In this document: positions 33,853 to 46,150 of the stretch, one piece after another
Layout: each line of letters opens with the position of its first letter
Numbering within the stretch: position 1 is the stretch's first letter
Source: Eucalyptus grandis
Lineage: Eukaryota > Streptophyta > Magnoliopsida > Myrtales > Myrtaceae
Assembly: GCF_016545825.1 (NCBI RefSeq)
Contig: NC_052618.1
Location: 6,811,398 to 6,875,397 of the forward strand
Direction: 5' to 3'
Length of the DNA: 64,000 nt
Made by a program: the position numbers and the translations under genes
The notes under the pieces: generated by a model
Seen by the model: only the letters and a program-made list of their open reading frames with translations
What the model was told of the DNA's origin: nothing
Database searches by the model: none

Positions 33853-35632
33853 AGTGAATAAAATTTCTCATCCAAAAGATCGATTTACTAAAACTAAATT
33901 ACATTAAAAGTATTCATTAATATCTCTTATTTATACGTATGCTTTGAAACTAAGCTAAATCTAGCACTAAAAGTTAACAGCTTAATCAAGGTCTTCATTT
34001 CAAGCCATCTTTCCATTTTTTTTAATTTTAATTTTAATTTTTTAAAAAAGGGGACACAACACGTGCTAGAGGTCTTCTAGCCCAAAATTCTGAGCGGAAA
34101 ATTATCATTTATCTTTTGCTGGAAGTCTTCTAGAAAATGTATTTGGAATGTAAACAGCACGTGCACGAGGCATGCATAGGCCGTGCATGGATGGTGTTGA
34201 TGACGAAAACGATGGAGATGGAGCCGGCAACGAAGACGATGGAGGCGGTGGTTGGCCTAGACGCGTCATCGATGATTTGCTGGTGAAGATAGCCAAGAGA
34301 AGTGCGGAGCTTGGGGCAGGGCGGTGGCTGGATGAAGGAGGAAGAGATATAGAAAAGAGAATAGGCGTGATAAGTATTTAATTTTTAATAAATTTACTAA
34401 AAATACACACCGTGTTGTTAGTGACATGGCCCTTATAAACAGTCGAATATTTTCTATATTATTCACCTCTAATTCTCAAAAGCTTTGTAGAGATTCACTA
34501 CCTATTTTCTTGACAAATCGATCCTTTCCTCCAGCACTCATGGACAGAGACATTCATTAGGAATCCATCCATGCTTCACGGCTAAAGGGCAAAAATATTC
34601 ATTACGTGCTAGTCCTTAATCTGGTTCCTCGTACCAGTCCATGAAATCTAGAAGTAACTCTATAATAAAGCTATTTGTTAGACTAGAAAGTCTATCATAA
34701 TTGTTAAGTCAAACGTAACTCCCAATTATAGTTTCTAGACTAGAACTTATAAAGAAATTAAATGTTTGCCATTCCTTATTAACATTTTAAATTAGTTTAC
34801 TACAAAATATTTATGTGGTTCACTATCTACAAAATACTAACGTGAAAACGATGTGATCTTGCAAAGAAGTCAATGCTAGAGAATCTGAAAATAAATGAAG
34901 AATAATAAAGGACATTAAATATTTATGTGGTTCACTATCTACATCCATGGAAGAGATAATAGCAAATAATCCATTAATAATTGGAGAATTAGAGTTATAA
35001 TTGTTCACATGCTTGAATATTTTTCACTCCTAAAAATTTAAGCCCTAACAAAAAAAAAAAATCCAAATTAATAACTCGATTTAGGTAAACTCATGGCACA
35101 GAAAATTTATAGTGGCTCACAATTTTTGCCGAAGAAACCATGTTACATGTGTGCCATTTCAAAGATCAAAAATTTTACACGTCCATCAATGGATAATGCC
35201 AAGATAACAATTTGAAAAGAGGATTCAGTTAATAATCCTAACTTACAATATCCAATTCAAATCTGATTTGGTATGTGAGCTCAAATTCAAAATATAATTT
35301 AACACTCATTATGACCGTAATTTCCTCTTTTTTTTTTTTTTTTTTTTTTCCAAATGCTTAGGTTGGTCCGTAGCCCTTTCACTTCTAGCATTTTTTTTTT
35401 TCCAAATTTTGCAGTTAGTCATAATTTATACACCTAAAAATTTTATATTTAAAAAAAAAAAAGGAAAAGCAGCACGCAGAAAAGAAAACGGTACTTGAAA
35501 TGAGATTCACGTCTTCACGTCCTCAAATCTTTATCAAATCCCTTTCTCTTCGGTAACCACCTCGCAACGCCGTGGCTCACGTCCTCACGTGCTTGAAATG
35601 ACGAAAAAGAGGAACCGCCTTAAGGAGATCGC

Positions 35633-35649
35633 GGCTGAGAACGAGGAGG

Positions 35650-35684
<35 letters not shown>

Positions 35685-35935
35685 GCGGCACCAAGGCGGC
35701 GAAGAAGAAGGGGGCGACGTTCGTGATCATCAGCTTCGAAGGATTTCGACCAAGTTGGGACGGGGAGGGGAGGCGAAATGAGAGCACGGTCTCGGAGTTG
35801 GATCTCGAAGAAAGAAGGAGAAGGATATACCCGGTAGAGATCTGCTCCTGGAGGCGGTTCCACCGAGAAGTGGTGGACATGGAGGCCTGCACCGGAAGTG
35901 ACACCACCCAATATCGACTCACCACCCAATAGAGA
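35633..35935 (+). pseudogene. eL22 N-terminal fragment fused to foreign sequence (C copy 2)
   Basis: After the (TC)n tract at 35652-35681 the frame reads [16 protein letters not shown] and then, from about 35728, ISFEGFRPSWDGEG and a charged tail ending near 35932. KKKGATFVI is closer to authentic eL22 than copy 1 (KKRGATFVI). Same fusion point as in copy 1. Confidence 0.6.
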
Positions 35936-36154
35936 GAGAGAGAGAGGGAGGCGATCGGAGGTGGAAGTGCGCCTTTGTATGGAGCGACGCGGTGGTGAAG
36001 CTCCTTGCTTCCTTCCTTTGCCTGATGTCGCTCCAAAATCTCACGCAGGTTCGGGGCAGTCGAATAGCTTTTGCATAGATAATATTGGATTGCGTAGTCG
36101 AATAGCTTCTGCACAGAAAATATTGGCATTCCTTTTTAAAAGGTCGATTGACAG

Positions 36155-36770
36155 GTTGACGATGAGGAGCATAACCGGGACGATGGTGATGATTGGGAAT
36201 ATGTGGAAGAAGAAGGGCCTGCAGAGATCATCTGGGAAGGGAACAAAAGAACAGTAAAGAAAACCACCAGGTTTTCCGAAGAAGGGATCGGACGTGCAAA
36301 TGTTGAAAGAGGGTAACTCAGAATATACTACCTGTTTATGTGTTGAAAACTTGGCATACATTACTTCCTAGTTTTTCTTTCTCCTTGTGTTGGTTTTGGT
36401 TTGAATTTTAAAGTTGAGGTTCGTAATTCACTGCCAGGATGCTGAAAAGCCGACCTTGAATCCTCTCCCTCCACTGTTCGAAGAATATTTAGAATATAAG
36501 AATTGATCGCCAATGTCAGCTCAACAGGTGTTAGAAAATTTCGCTCTCCAAGTGCCTAATTTTTGACTGAGCAGGTAGCATATTATGATGGTCATACGTC
36601 TAGTTATATTTTTCTGGACTGATTTGTTGAACTTTTTTTTTTTTTAAATGTTTTATTTTTGCCTGTCGGTTTGCTTAACAGGATGAAGCTCATTGCTCTT
36701 TCATTCTGAAAAATGAAGCTTGTTGGTTTGCTCCCGATGCCTCCATCCAGTTCATATATCCTGAGCATTT
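36155..36770 (+). pseudogene. Decayed CCCH zinc-finger (ZRSR2/U2AF1-like) gene, C copy 2
   Basis: Segment 1 begins after acceptor GACAG at 36155 and reads VDDEEHNRDDGDDWEYVEEE then GPAEIIWEGNKRTVKK before TAA at 36314. It keeps more of the family's acidic DDEWEYVEEEGPAEIIWQGN block than copy 1. Segment 2 (36438-36574) reads KPTLNPLPPLFEEYLEYKN, stop, SPMSAQQVLENFALQVPNF. Segment 3 (36682-36770) reads DEAHCSFILKNEACWF with the same loss of zinc ligands. The two copies share the disabling stops, so the gene was dead before block C was duplicated. Confidence 0.75.
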
Positions 36771-36843
36771 TGGAGCACCAATACTGTTTTCAGAATGATG
36801 GGCAACTGGTAAGAATAATTAGTGCAATTAAATTTCTATCATA

Positions 36844-37600
36844 AGATGGCTTTAGTTTGCAAACATCTTTCACTAGTTTCATATAAACTACGGATGCAAT
36901 TTTTTTCACTGATGAGACTTAGGGCTTTTTACTGGAGAAGCTAAAGAAAAACGTGAAGTTATATTCATACGAAGGAAATTACATCCATATTTATACCACA
37001 TTAGATATCGGTTAATATTGCAAAAAAGGAAACATAATTGATCAAAATCAAGGCAAAACTGAATAAGTGATCCTTATGGCTCACTAGTTGCGTTGTTTGT
37101 TTCCAAAGGTTGATTAGCCTAATTGCATAATGTAACTTAAAGGAGGAGGGATGGAAGTTTGGTGGGAAACATAAATCCATCATTACTGTTTTTTACCATC
37201 CCTTGGGAGTTTTAGTTTTAAAATTAGATACGGTTGCCATAGCCCCATCCATGGCATTAATTTCAAGGAAAGTCGATACATGAGTAAGGCGTTTCGTGGT
37301 GGCTAAGGACCATCTCTCCCACTAGCTAGAGATAGGGTGATATAAAGGAGGCCTTTGTGCCAAAAGTTGTTGAAGGATAAAATGTGCTAGACAAAGCTGG
37401 AGCTGTTCTTTTTTGATGCATTGGTTTGGGAAGCTAGTTATATTACTGAAGATGGAATGATGCAAATTGGGAGTGCTGTCAGTGGAATAATGATTGAAAT
37501 TTGGTCTTTTTAGGATGGGGTTTGGAAGTCTTTGCGCTGAGAAGAGTGCATACACTTGCCATCGACACTACTAGCTGTGGAGAAATTGAAGATCTATATC
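36844..37600. other. Intergenic, no gene seen
   Basis: No recognisable frames or terminal repeats. Confidence 0.5.
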
Positions 37601-37606
37601 CCTTTT

Positions 37607-38560
37607 CTAGGGTCGTTAAATGGGTGTGTTGGGTCAAGTTTGGATTAGAACAAAAATGGTCCGACTCATATTGATTTATTTAACCCGTTTTGGCACATTT
37701 CCATACAATATAAATTTGAAAACCTATAACTAATCCAACTCAACACACATCCGACTCATATTATTAGAACATATTAATATTTAACCTAACTTAGAAAAAC
37801 CCTTACTTACCCTTTTAACCCACTTTAAGCTCTTTGCATGTATTTATTATATGAATAAAAACTTCACATCAAATTAAAAAAATATAAAAATTAGTAAATA
37901 AAACAAAGAACATAAAAACCTATAAATGAGGGTCATGTCTTCTAAATCTTCCTCATGCAGAACTCCAAATAACCAATCTCTAGTGCATAATTTCATGAGA
38001 AAGAGAACTATGATATTTATTTAAAATCTGCCCTTCAATGCTAAAGGCTGACTTACATGCAATAGAAGGACAACTCAAGATACCGATGTGAATTAGCTTT
38101 CAAATAATCAAGAACATTACGATAAGGTTTTTTTTTTTTTTTTTTAATATCGAGCGTATTTTCCTTCAAATACAAATCCAATTGTGACATTGTAGATTGC
38201 AAGCCATAGTGTTTACTTTCAAACACATTATACTCATCAAGATTGTCCCCAATGTTCTAAAAAATGTCCTCAATTAAAATGTTACCTCGATTGGTTGAAG
38301 TTGTAAAGTGATAATCTCTCAACATAGAGGTCACATGTTCATCAAAAACATATAGAGACTTTCTTGAATAATCCGTACAAATTTCACATGATCATCTATG
38401 TCCAACTTCAAATGGCAAAGCTTTAACAAGTGTAGCAAGACAACATCATAACCCTTCTAATATTTATCAAAAACTTCTTTCGCATTCCCATAGGCATAGA
38501 ATTAATAGGTATGTCCTCACTATCTCTCTCCTTTATCAAACGAAACCAGATCAGCCATAC
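37607..38560 (-). mobile_element. hAT element remnant with transposase C-terminal pieces
   Basis: The left end CTAGGGTCGTTAAATGGGTG and subterminal stretch (ACCCATAC/ACCCGACC-like motifs, AAAACCC-ACTTACCC, TATTATATGAATAAAAAC) resemble the hAT elements at 17 kb. Beyond it, on the minus strand, broken frames read YLKENTLDI, VLDYLKANSHRYLELS, then SAFSIEGQILNKYHSSL, the dimerisation region of Ac-like transposases (consensus WKANSHRYPxLS ... ASESAFSxGGRILxxYRSSL). Frameshifts, stops and a T tract (38128-38145) break it. Weaker transposase-like sequence extends to about 38560. The right end of the element was not found. Confidence 0.65.
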
Positions 38561-40858
38561 TCAATAGAGATATAAATTCACCATGTGATATCTAACTCCA
38601 AAGAAGAGAGTAAAAATATCATGAAAGTGTTGTAACAATAATGCAATTTCCTTAGCTATGACTCAATCTTAGGGTAACATTAAATGCACGAAGAATGGAA
38701 GTTCTATATTTTCTTTCTTAGGAGCAACTAGGATGCTATACTTGTATTCAACAAATGTCAATCATAATTCACATTCTTGCAATATGATTAGCAATTTACA
38801 TAAACAACATAAAGGCAATTTAGACAACTTCTACCCTTCCTAGTTTTAGCTTTCTATAGGAGAGGTCTTTATAGAATTTTAACTCTTCAATAGCAGTTGT
38901 ACACAAATTAAGCATGAACATAAGCCTTTCTTTATCTATGTTTGTGGTGTTCAAACAACTTCAGTACGAATGGCACTTCGCCAGGAACTGCTTAATAAGG
39001 GTATAAACGCGTGATTGTATATCTCTAGCTTGTATGTAGACCAGCAATTGTCTAGGAAGCTCCTTTAAAAGAGCTTGAACGACTGATACACTCTCACTTG
39101 CCATGAGTAGTTTAATTTTGTGCAAGTCATTACCAAGAAAAGACAAATGGAAGAGTTATCAAGATCTTCTATACTATTTTGATAAACTTTCACCTGATTG
39201 CAAAACCATTCCTAATATCACCAAAAAAGCCTGGGAGAGGAAGGGCAGGGGGTTAAAATGAAGAAGCAACCAAATAAATTTTTTGAATTTGATATTGCAT
39301 CTCTAATCCCAATTTAATCAGTTGAAACAAAATGTTGTCTATTAATTGGCTTTAAGATTATATGGCGATATAAGATAAATTCAAACCGGGAAAACAAATG
39401 AATAAGCTTATGCAAAAGGAAACTATAAATTCAAGATCGAGTCCAACACTAACATCCTTCAACTATACCATGACAATATTACCATGAATGCTAGGTTTAC
39501 AACTTCTCTCAACTTGATTTACCAGTTGTATGCCTAACATGAACATCTATCTGAATTAATTAAAATGAATGGATTCATTCGAACATAAAAATCATGAGAA
39601 AATCAACTTATGATGAACTTCTCACATTGAAACAAATTGTATAATGTCTCTAGTGGCTACATAATGTGTAGAGCTTTTTAATCTAATTTTATGGTTAGCA
39701 TCAACTTTCTAATAGGACAAAAAAAAATTGGATTGTTAAGTTCTCTACCTCCATTTGTGTAAATTCTGCACCTCCAACTCGAACTATCAGAATGAGACCC
39801 TCACTAATGCATTCATGCATTCACGGTTTCTTGTTGATCGGTGAGAACTCTATCCTAAACAAGGAGGGAAAATTACTATCAGCTGCATAAAGAAACATAA
39901 AAAAACTAAGAAAGATTGAATGTTTTTTTCTACTTTACATTATTATGAGCAAAACATAGAATTTGTTATGTTATAAGAAAGTGATTGGCTTGCAATTTGA
40001 GCAACCCTATTGATCACAAGACCAAATAAAGTGGATCCTACTAAGGGAACATTGTGCTGAGAACCATATCCCAACGAGATACGTGCTAGACTCTGTAAAT
40101 AGTACTATGTTATTTTCTTGACATTACTTTATGCATGAAAGAGTTTGAGGCTATTGACTTTTGTTAGCAATACAAAGATTGATTATTAGTAATGAAACCA
40201 TGTGAAATTAGATTTAAATCATGTGATCCCCCCTTTACATCGGATTGTATGCCTAGAAGTACGTAAGTTAGATTGCAGGTATTTATTTTTAAAATCATAT
40301 CAAATTGGCTGGTCCAACTGGTTGGACTAGTAATGGGATTTCAAACCAATCCGCTTGATGAGATAGGAAAAGGTAGAAAGCCTACTCTTTTCAAAAATCA
40401 TTCTCTAGCTGGCTATATTATGGTTGAAAATGTTTTATTTGTTTCCTACCACTCAATATTAAGAAGGTGTCGCATTCATAAATTAGATTTAATTATTACA
40501 CAACATTGTGTAAATCATGTTGTGGCCCCAAAATTGAGTCGCCTAAAATAAATGGGTATAGATCCTAAATATTATCTTTCTCAACTTTTCTAGGGTCGTT
40601 GAAATGGGTATATTCCTTTTGTCTATATTTTCTTTAAACAAGAACAAAGAATTACATATTTTTCTGTGCATATTATCTTCAAGAATAAACTCAAGGTTAT
40701 CAATTTGGATTATATACAGCAAGGGATTGACTTCTTGTTCCTTATTCTTAACATAATGTTGTTCCTTGTACATCACTAGGAAGGGTAAATGATTAGACGA
40801 TCACCTACAATTTTTATACGTGTACAAGAAGTTAAAAATTGACTTATTAGGTTAATGA
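38561..40858. other. Intergenic, AT-rich
   Basis: May include decayed hAT transposase sequence on the minus strand, for example the 61-codon frame at 38961-39146, but I cannot support it by motif. CTAGGGTCGTTGAAATGGG recurs at 40591 in the same orientation as the hAT left end at 37607. A 92-codon frame (40273-40551) is unrecognised. Confidence 0.35.
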
Positions 40859-40860
40859 CT

Positions 40861-40879
40861 ATATATATATATATATCAT
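40861..40879. repeat. (AT)n microsatellite
   Basis: Short pure AT tract close to the outer end of the PERK inverted repeat. Confidence 0.9.
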
Positions 40880-40924
40880 TTTTGTTATTGAAAATCTAAA
40901 CTCATATAAGTTAAATTGAAAAAT

Positions 40925-41945
40925 CATTTGCATCTTACACACTCCACCAAAGACTGTTGGTCCCAATGCTTTTCTTCCTATGAGTAGCTTCGCGAAGACC
41001 ACATTGAATGAGTAGACATCAGCTTTTTCCATTAGCTTGCCACTTGAGTAATACCAAGGATCCATGTACCTGCATTTGACAAACCATCAGTAGTACTAAA
41101 CAAAAACCATCAGTGGTATGACAAATCGAAAATGAACATACCAAAAAGTCTCCATTATGAGCGTGGATTCATGCGTATTTATACTCAAAGTGAACTTGGT
41201 GAGTCCAAAGTCTGCAACCTGAAATCAACGTGTTAGCTTTCTTAACAAAAACTTAAATTCAATAAACAACCGATTGATATTATCATGTCATCATACCTTA
41301 GCGTCAAAATCGGAGTCCAAAAGAATATTGGAGGACTTGATGTGTTGATGAATAACTCTAGGATTGTCTAAAAGGCCATATCAACAAAAATGAAACCTAA
41401 AAGTTATTATAGTAATGATAAGTTTTTTTTTTTTGGATAAAAATACTCACACGCTTTGTGTAAGTAAGCTAAGTCTCATACGAAACCTAAAGCCACCTTC
41501 ATCCTCTTAGGCCAAGGCATGATTGGGCAATTAGTACCTGCAATGATATCTGGGGCAGTTATAATCAATCGGATTTTGAGCTCCAAAATAACTAAGCATA
41601 AATGATAGATATTGACCGTGCAAATGAGAGTCTAGTGTGCTGTTTGAGATAAACTCATATACTAGAATTCTGAGAGTGTCAGAAATGCAATATCCAACCA
41701 AAGAGATGTGGTGACGATGGTGGATACGGCTGATGATATTGACCTTCACTCGAAACTTTTACTCCCCTTGTTGACTTTCAACTCTTAGTTGCTTGATGGC
41801 AACTAATTCCTTACTCTCGAGTACTTCATTATGAACGAGGCTGAAATCGCCTTTGTAGAGTAGATTGGAATTAGAGAAATCATCCGTAGCCATTTTTAGC
41901 TCCTCGCATGTAAAGGTCTTATGCAGAATACCGAAGGCGATGGAA
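40925..41945 (-). pseudogene. PERK-type receptor-like kinase pseudogene, left arm
   Basis: Minus-strand segments in order: 41945-41617 reads TFTCEELKMATDDFSNSNLL, KELVAIKQLR, then E-stop-KF where the family has EREF, then VNIISRIHHRHHISLVGYC and RILVYEFISNSTLDSHLHG; 41537-41448 WPKRMKVALG and AYLH; 41375-41298 RVIHQHIKSSNILLDSDFD; 41220-41141 VADFGLTKFT; 41070-40925 [20 protein letters not shown] and LLIGRKALG. These are the kinase subdomains of PERK/proline-rich-extensin-like receptor kinases, with the family's intron pattern. The catalytic loop HRD is HQH and a stop interrupts the N-lobe, so it is dead. No extracellular or membrane part is present. Confidence 0.85.
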
Positions 41946-43207
41946 GAGCTCAGATGTTGGAACCTCTTCTTATGATCTTAATGATAATGAAAAGCATAGT
42001 CAGAAAAATTGATGTTATAAATCTTGGTATTATGAACATGTAACTATTGTGATCCAAATGTAGGTGATTGAAGATTCAAATCACATACAATGAAAAGGAC
42101 CAATAGTTACATGATCACAATATTTTGTCCTTTTCATTGTATGTGACTTTTATCCTCAATCAGAATTTGCTCTACATTTGGATCACAATAGTTACATTCA
42201 TAATACCAAGATCTCTAACATCAATTCTTCTAAATATGCTTTTCATTATCATGATGAGGTCCCAATGCCTGACCTCTTCCATCGCCTTAGGTGTTCCACA
42301 TAAGACCTTTACGTACAAGGAGCTGAAAATGACAACGAATGATTTTTCTAATTTCAATCTACTAATTGAAGGCGATTTTGGGCCCATTTATGAGAGAGTA
42401 CTCTCGAGCGAGGAATTAGTTTGCCATCAAGCAACTAAAAGCTATAAGTCAACAAGGGAAGATGGTGTTTTGAGTAAAAGTCAATATTATCAACCATATC
42501 CACCACCCTCGCCTCATCATATTACGTTTCTAACACTCTCAAAAATGATAGTTTATGAATTCATCCCAAACAACACACTATAGTCTCATTTGCACAGTTA
42601 GTATCTATCATGTATGCTAGTTATTTCAAAGCTCAAAATCCAATTGATTATAACTACCCCAAATGTTATTGCAAGTATTGATTGCCCTGATTGCCCTATC
42701 ATGCCTTGGCCTAAGAGGATGAAGGTGGCTTTAGGCTCCATACAAGGTTTGGCTTACTTACATGAAGAGTGTTAGTATTTTTTTTTTTTTTTAAAAAAAC
42801 CTTATCATTACTATAATAATTTTCAGGTTTCATTTTAAAATATTTGACCTTTCAAGTAATCCCAGAGTTATTCATCACTACATCAAGTCCTACAATATTC
42901 TTTTGGACTTCGATTTTGACACTAAGGGGCAAAGACATGATAATATCAATAAGTTGTTTATTGAATTCAACTTATTGTTATGAAAGCTAACATTTTGATT
43001 CTAGGTCATAGGCTTTGGACTTGCCAAGTTCACTTTTGGTACGAATACGCATGTATCCGTGTGCATAATGGGGAATTTCGGGTAAATTCATTTTTGGTTT
43101 ATTGTACCACTAATGGTTTTTGTCTAATACCACTAATTGTTTGTCTAATATAGGTATATCGATCCTTAGTATTACTTGAGTGGCCCGCTAACAGAAAAGG
43201 CCAATAT
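41015..43207. repeat. Long inverted repeat with PERK kinase arms
   Basis: The arms 41015-42100 and 42127-43207 face each other across a loop of about 26 nt. The inner stem begins with CACATACAATGAAAAGGAC on the left and its complement GTCCTTTTCATTGTATGTG on the right, and the pairing continues through introns as well as exons. The arms differ by substitutions and small indels, so a transcript would form an imperfect hairpin of about 1.1 kb. Confidence 0.85.
42290..43207 (+). pseudogene. PERK-type receptor-like kinase pseudogene, right arm
   Basis: Inverted copy of the left arm. 42298-42600 reads TFTYKELKMTTNDFSNFNLL, EELVCHQATK with a shift, and YEFIPNNTL before a stop. Around 42705-42772 WPKRMKVALGSIQGLAYLHE is better kept than on the left. 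42855-42925 reads RVIHHYIKSYNILLDFDFD (HRD lost). 43002-43080 reads VIGFGLAKFTFGTNTHVS, with the DFG Asp replaced by Gly. 43152-43205 reads YIDP-stop-YYLSGPLTEKANI. The copy ends sharply near 43207, where the similarity between the arms also ends. Confidence 0.85.
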
Positions 43208-43370
43208 CTAGTCATAGATAGCTGGCCGCCCTTGTTGGGCTAACCCAGCCCATAACTCAAAAGAGCCCATAACCCTCAATTTAATTAAATAAAGTAACCG
43301 CCCAAGCAGTTATTTTTTAGGGTTATTTCTTAAAAAGAGAAAAGAACATGTTTTCTTTTTCCTCTAAGTG
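43208..43370. other. Short spacer
   Basis: Includes TTGGGCTAACCCAGCCCA, a small palindrome, between the PERK inverted repeat and the solo LTR. Confidence 0.4.
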
Positions 43371-46145
43371 TGTCGCATCCCGATCATCGAGCGTGCACCC
43401 ATCCCTCACCCGGTCGATTAAATAGCGACGTCCCAGGAAAGTCACTGGCTCATTCTTTATATACGCATGCAGAAGCTTAATTAAAATCCCTAGACAATAA
43501 AACAATGCGATAATGCATATATATACAAGGCAATCTATTAAATCAGGTCTTAAACAGCCAGTTCACAAAATAAAGTCTACCTCAGGCCTTGCCTTCTACA
43601 CCTCAGGCCTTTGGTCCTTCACCAATGCCATCTAGGGACCTGAATATGATGTCCCACAATTGGGATGCGACTAGATTTCAGCAAGTTCTACTCCCTAAGA
43701 CTCGATTAGGAGGAAAATATACCTTAGGCTGCCTAAGCACAATACAGGTAAGATGACATACTTTGGCCTCAATTCCATTCTGCAAATCAATATTATTTAC
43801 ATATGCCTCATATCACAACAATCAATCAATTCACAACATCAGATCAAATCATTGATTAATCGACCTAGTCGATTATATGTCATCACGACCCATTCTTGGT
43901 CGGCTCATCTCATATTATCTATTAAGTCCACTCATAACAGGATTGCTCTCTACTAAGTTAATAAATAGATAGTATAGCTCACTTCTAAGATGGTCAGGTA
44001 TACTGCTCTTTGCTAAGCTGACATATCACCCGTAGGCCAATATAGTATACCATCCCAATCCATTCAATATATTTATCATTCTCGATAAAATAACCGTGTG
44101 TGGGTACACGATTAGTTTTAGCCAAAATATCATAATTTTTCTTTCCATAAACCCCACCATTTTCTGTAGTCCACCAAAACATTTTTGGCGTTATCAACTA
44201 ACGCCCAGTTATTTTTCCATTAATAACCAAAATTAATTAATTTAGGAATAAATCTTAAAATCACATTTAATTCAATTTAGCACAACAATGCTCAGATAAA
44301 TAAACAGATCACATCATCACAATCAACATAAAATTTCGGTTGTTGGCTATCCCAACCTAATTTTCGAACCTAATTTTCGAAAAATAATTAAATAATTAAA
44401 TAATTATAAAAATTATTAAATAAATGCAATAAATCCAATTTATGCTAGTAATGCTTAATTGGATGCCGGAATGGACCCATAAAATTTCCAAGATTTGTTA
44501 AAAATAATAGAGCGCGTCTACTTGCTAACTACCCTAGCCATTTGCCTAACATGGATTGGTAAATATTTAATTTAATTACCTCTAATCTAATCTATCTACA
44601 TAATCACACTTAATTAAATCTAATCAACAACTAAGCATCATTAACCAACTAAGTGAGGATTAGCGAGCAAAACTCACCCGATTAACGCGCGGTTTGGTTC
44701 AAAATGACGGGAATGTTAGAGGCTTGACTTTCCTCAAGGAGGGCCAAGCAACCGAGACTCGGAACCACCTCAAAATAGGCCTAAAGGCTTGCTGGAATCC
44801 CACAAAAATAGCTTTTGTTTGCTGTTGCAAAACAAGGAACCAAAAGCTAAACAAGGTAAGTAAGATCAATGAAGGCAACAGCAAGGCCAAGCGGCCAACG
44901 ACATGGACTCACGGTGGCCTGACGAGCTCACGGCGACCGGCAGGGCTGCGAACAACTCGCTAGACTTGCGGACAGAAGGCTTGGACAGCAAGGGCGCAAC
45001 AAGGCGGATGACACTCGGGTAAGGGCTTGTGCGGGCAGAAACGGCAACGACGTGCAATAGCGATGGCTCCAGATGGTCTGGCAGCTTCCCTAGCTTCTTG
45101 CTGGCTGCTAGTGTGCGAAATGGAGAGGGGGGGAGCAAGTAAGGTGGCTAGTTGGCTTGGAGAGGAAGGGAGAGGGAGATGGGTCCCCATGGCCAAATTT
45201 TCCACGAGCTTGTCTCCCTTGAGCTTGTCCACCAAGCTAGGATCCCTTGTCTGCAATTCAGCCACCAAAACACTTCACTTTGCAACCTTGAAGTGGTCCA
45301 AAATGGTGGTGGATGGTGGAGTTACGAATTTGCAACATTTTGGTTTCAATTGAACTTAATTCCTTTACAATACAATCCCATTTGGCCCTTGCAAATTCAA
45401 TTGCCACCTCAATTATCAAATTGATAATTTTCCTCACCAATGGATCCATGTTACATCCCAATTTCGCGACCAAAAACGATCATGGCATTTTTTTGAACAA
45501 AAACAGTCATATGCTAACTTTTTCCCAAAAATTCTCGGGTTGCAGAAAAATCTTCTGAGACCAAGTCAGCACTCCTAGAATTTATTGTGACATGACAAAA
45601 TCTTCAATTTCTGAAATCGGACTCAAATTCAGTATTAATTTTCATTTGGTGCGCTTTTAGCGTGACCTAGGCTACCAAATAGCTTTTAGAGATTTTTAGT
45701 ACAAATGACCCATGGTCAATTTTCTTTGAGTCAAAATGAACCCACTCGACACATTGGAGACTCTAAGTTATCGTGAAAATCTCGAGGATTCAAATATGAA
45801 CATAGGGTACCAAAACAATAAAAAAATTAAACTAGTGCCGGTCAACGAGAATTTTCCAATTTAGTGAAGTCACCCACAATCAACCACACATCTCCGTTGA
45901 ACCGATCTATCTCTGATCTCAATTCAATTTTTAACTATGCCGTAATGGCCTCTAAAGATGAACACGATCGAGTAGCCGATTCCTAGTTGAATGCTCAAGT
46001 CTATTGCATTAAAATTCTTTAATGGCTTATCTGGATAGTCTAGTTATCGCGAGAGTGATTAGTTATGAGAACAACCCTATAGGCGCATCAATGAAATACC
46101 TGATTTATTCAATAGAAAACATGACTGAAAATCTAGAATGTCACA
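43371..46145 (-). mobile_element. Solo LTR of a Ty3/Gypsy-like element, copy 2
   Basis: On the plus strand it starts TGTCGCATCCCGATC and ends CTAGAATGTCACA. On the minus strand it is TGTGACATTC...GGGATGCGACA, that is TG...CA. The 5-bp flanks AAGTG at 43366-43370 and 46146-46150 are identical, as expected for retroviral-type integration. No internal coding region, PBS or second LTR is present, so a solo LTR left by LTR-LTR recombination is the simplest reading. At 2775 bp it is long, as in some Tekay/Del-type Gypsy families. Reading frames inside (for example 44960-45268) overlap on both strands and are not credible genes. Confidence 0.8.
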
Positions 46146-46150
46146 AAGTG

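Larger units (their letters stand above)
33755..36843 (+). repeat. Segmental duplication block C, copy 2
   Basis: Direct counterpart of 13112-15590. It includes extra sequence at about 34820-35470, part of which is an internal duplication of TATTTATGTGGTTCACTATC (34807 and 34920), and extra sequence at 36050-36150. A long T tract lies at 35330-35350. Confidence 0.9.

Noticed and set aside
40587..40612. CTAGGGTCGTTGAAATGGG as the right terminus of the 37.6-kb hAT element
   Set aside because: It is in the same orientation as the left end; a terminal inverted repeat should be reversed. It may be a fragment of another copy.
42125..42583. 152-codon frame as a complete gene
   Set aside because: The first 55 codons are inverted-repeat loop and intron sequence; only the middle is PERK kinase, and it breaks by frameshift.
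44960..45424. Several frames of 70-108 codons on both strands
   Set aside because: They lie within the solo LTR, overlap one another and match no family.
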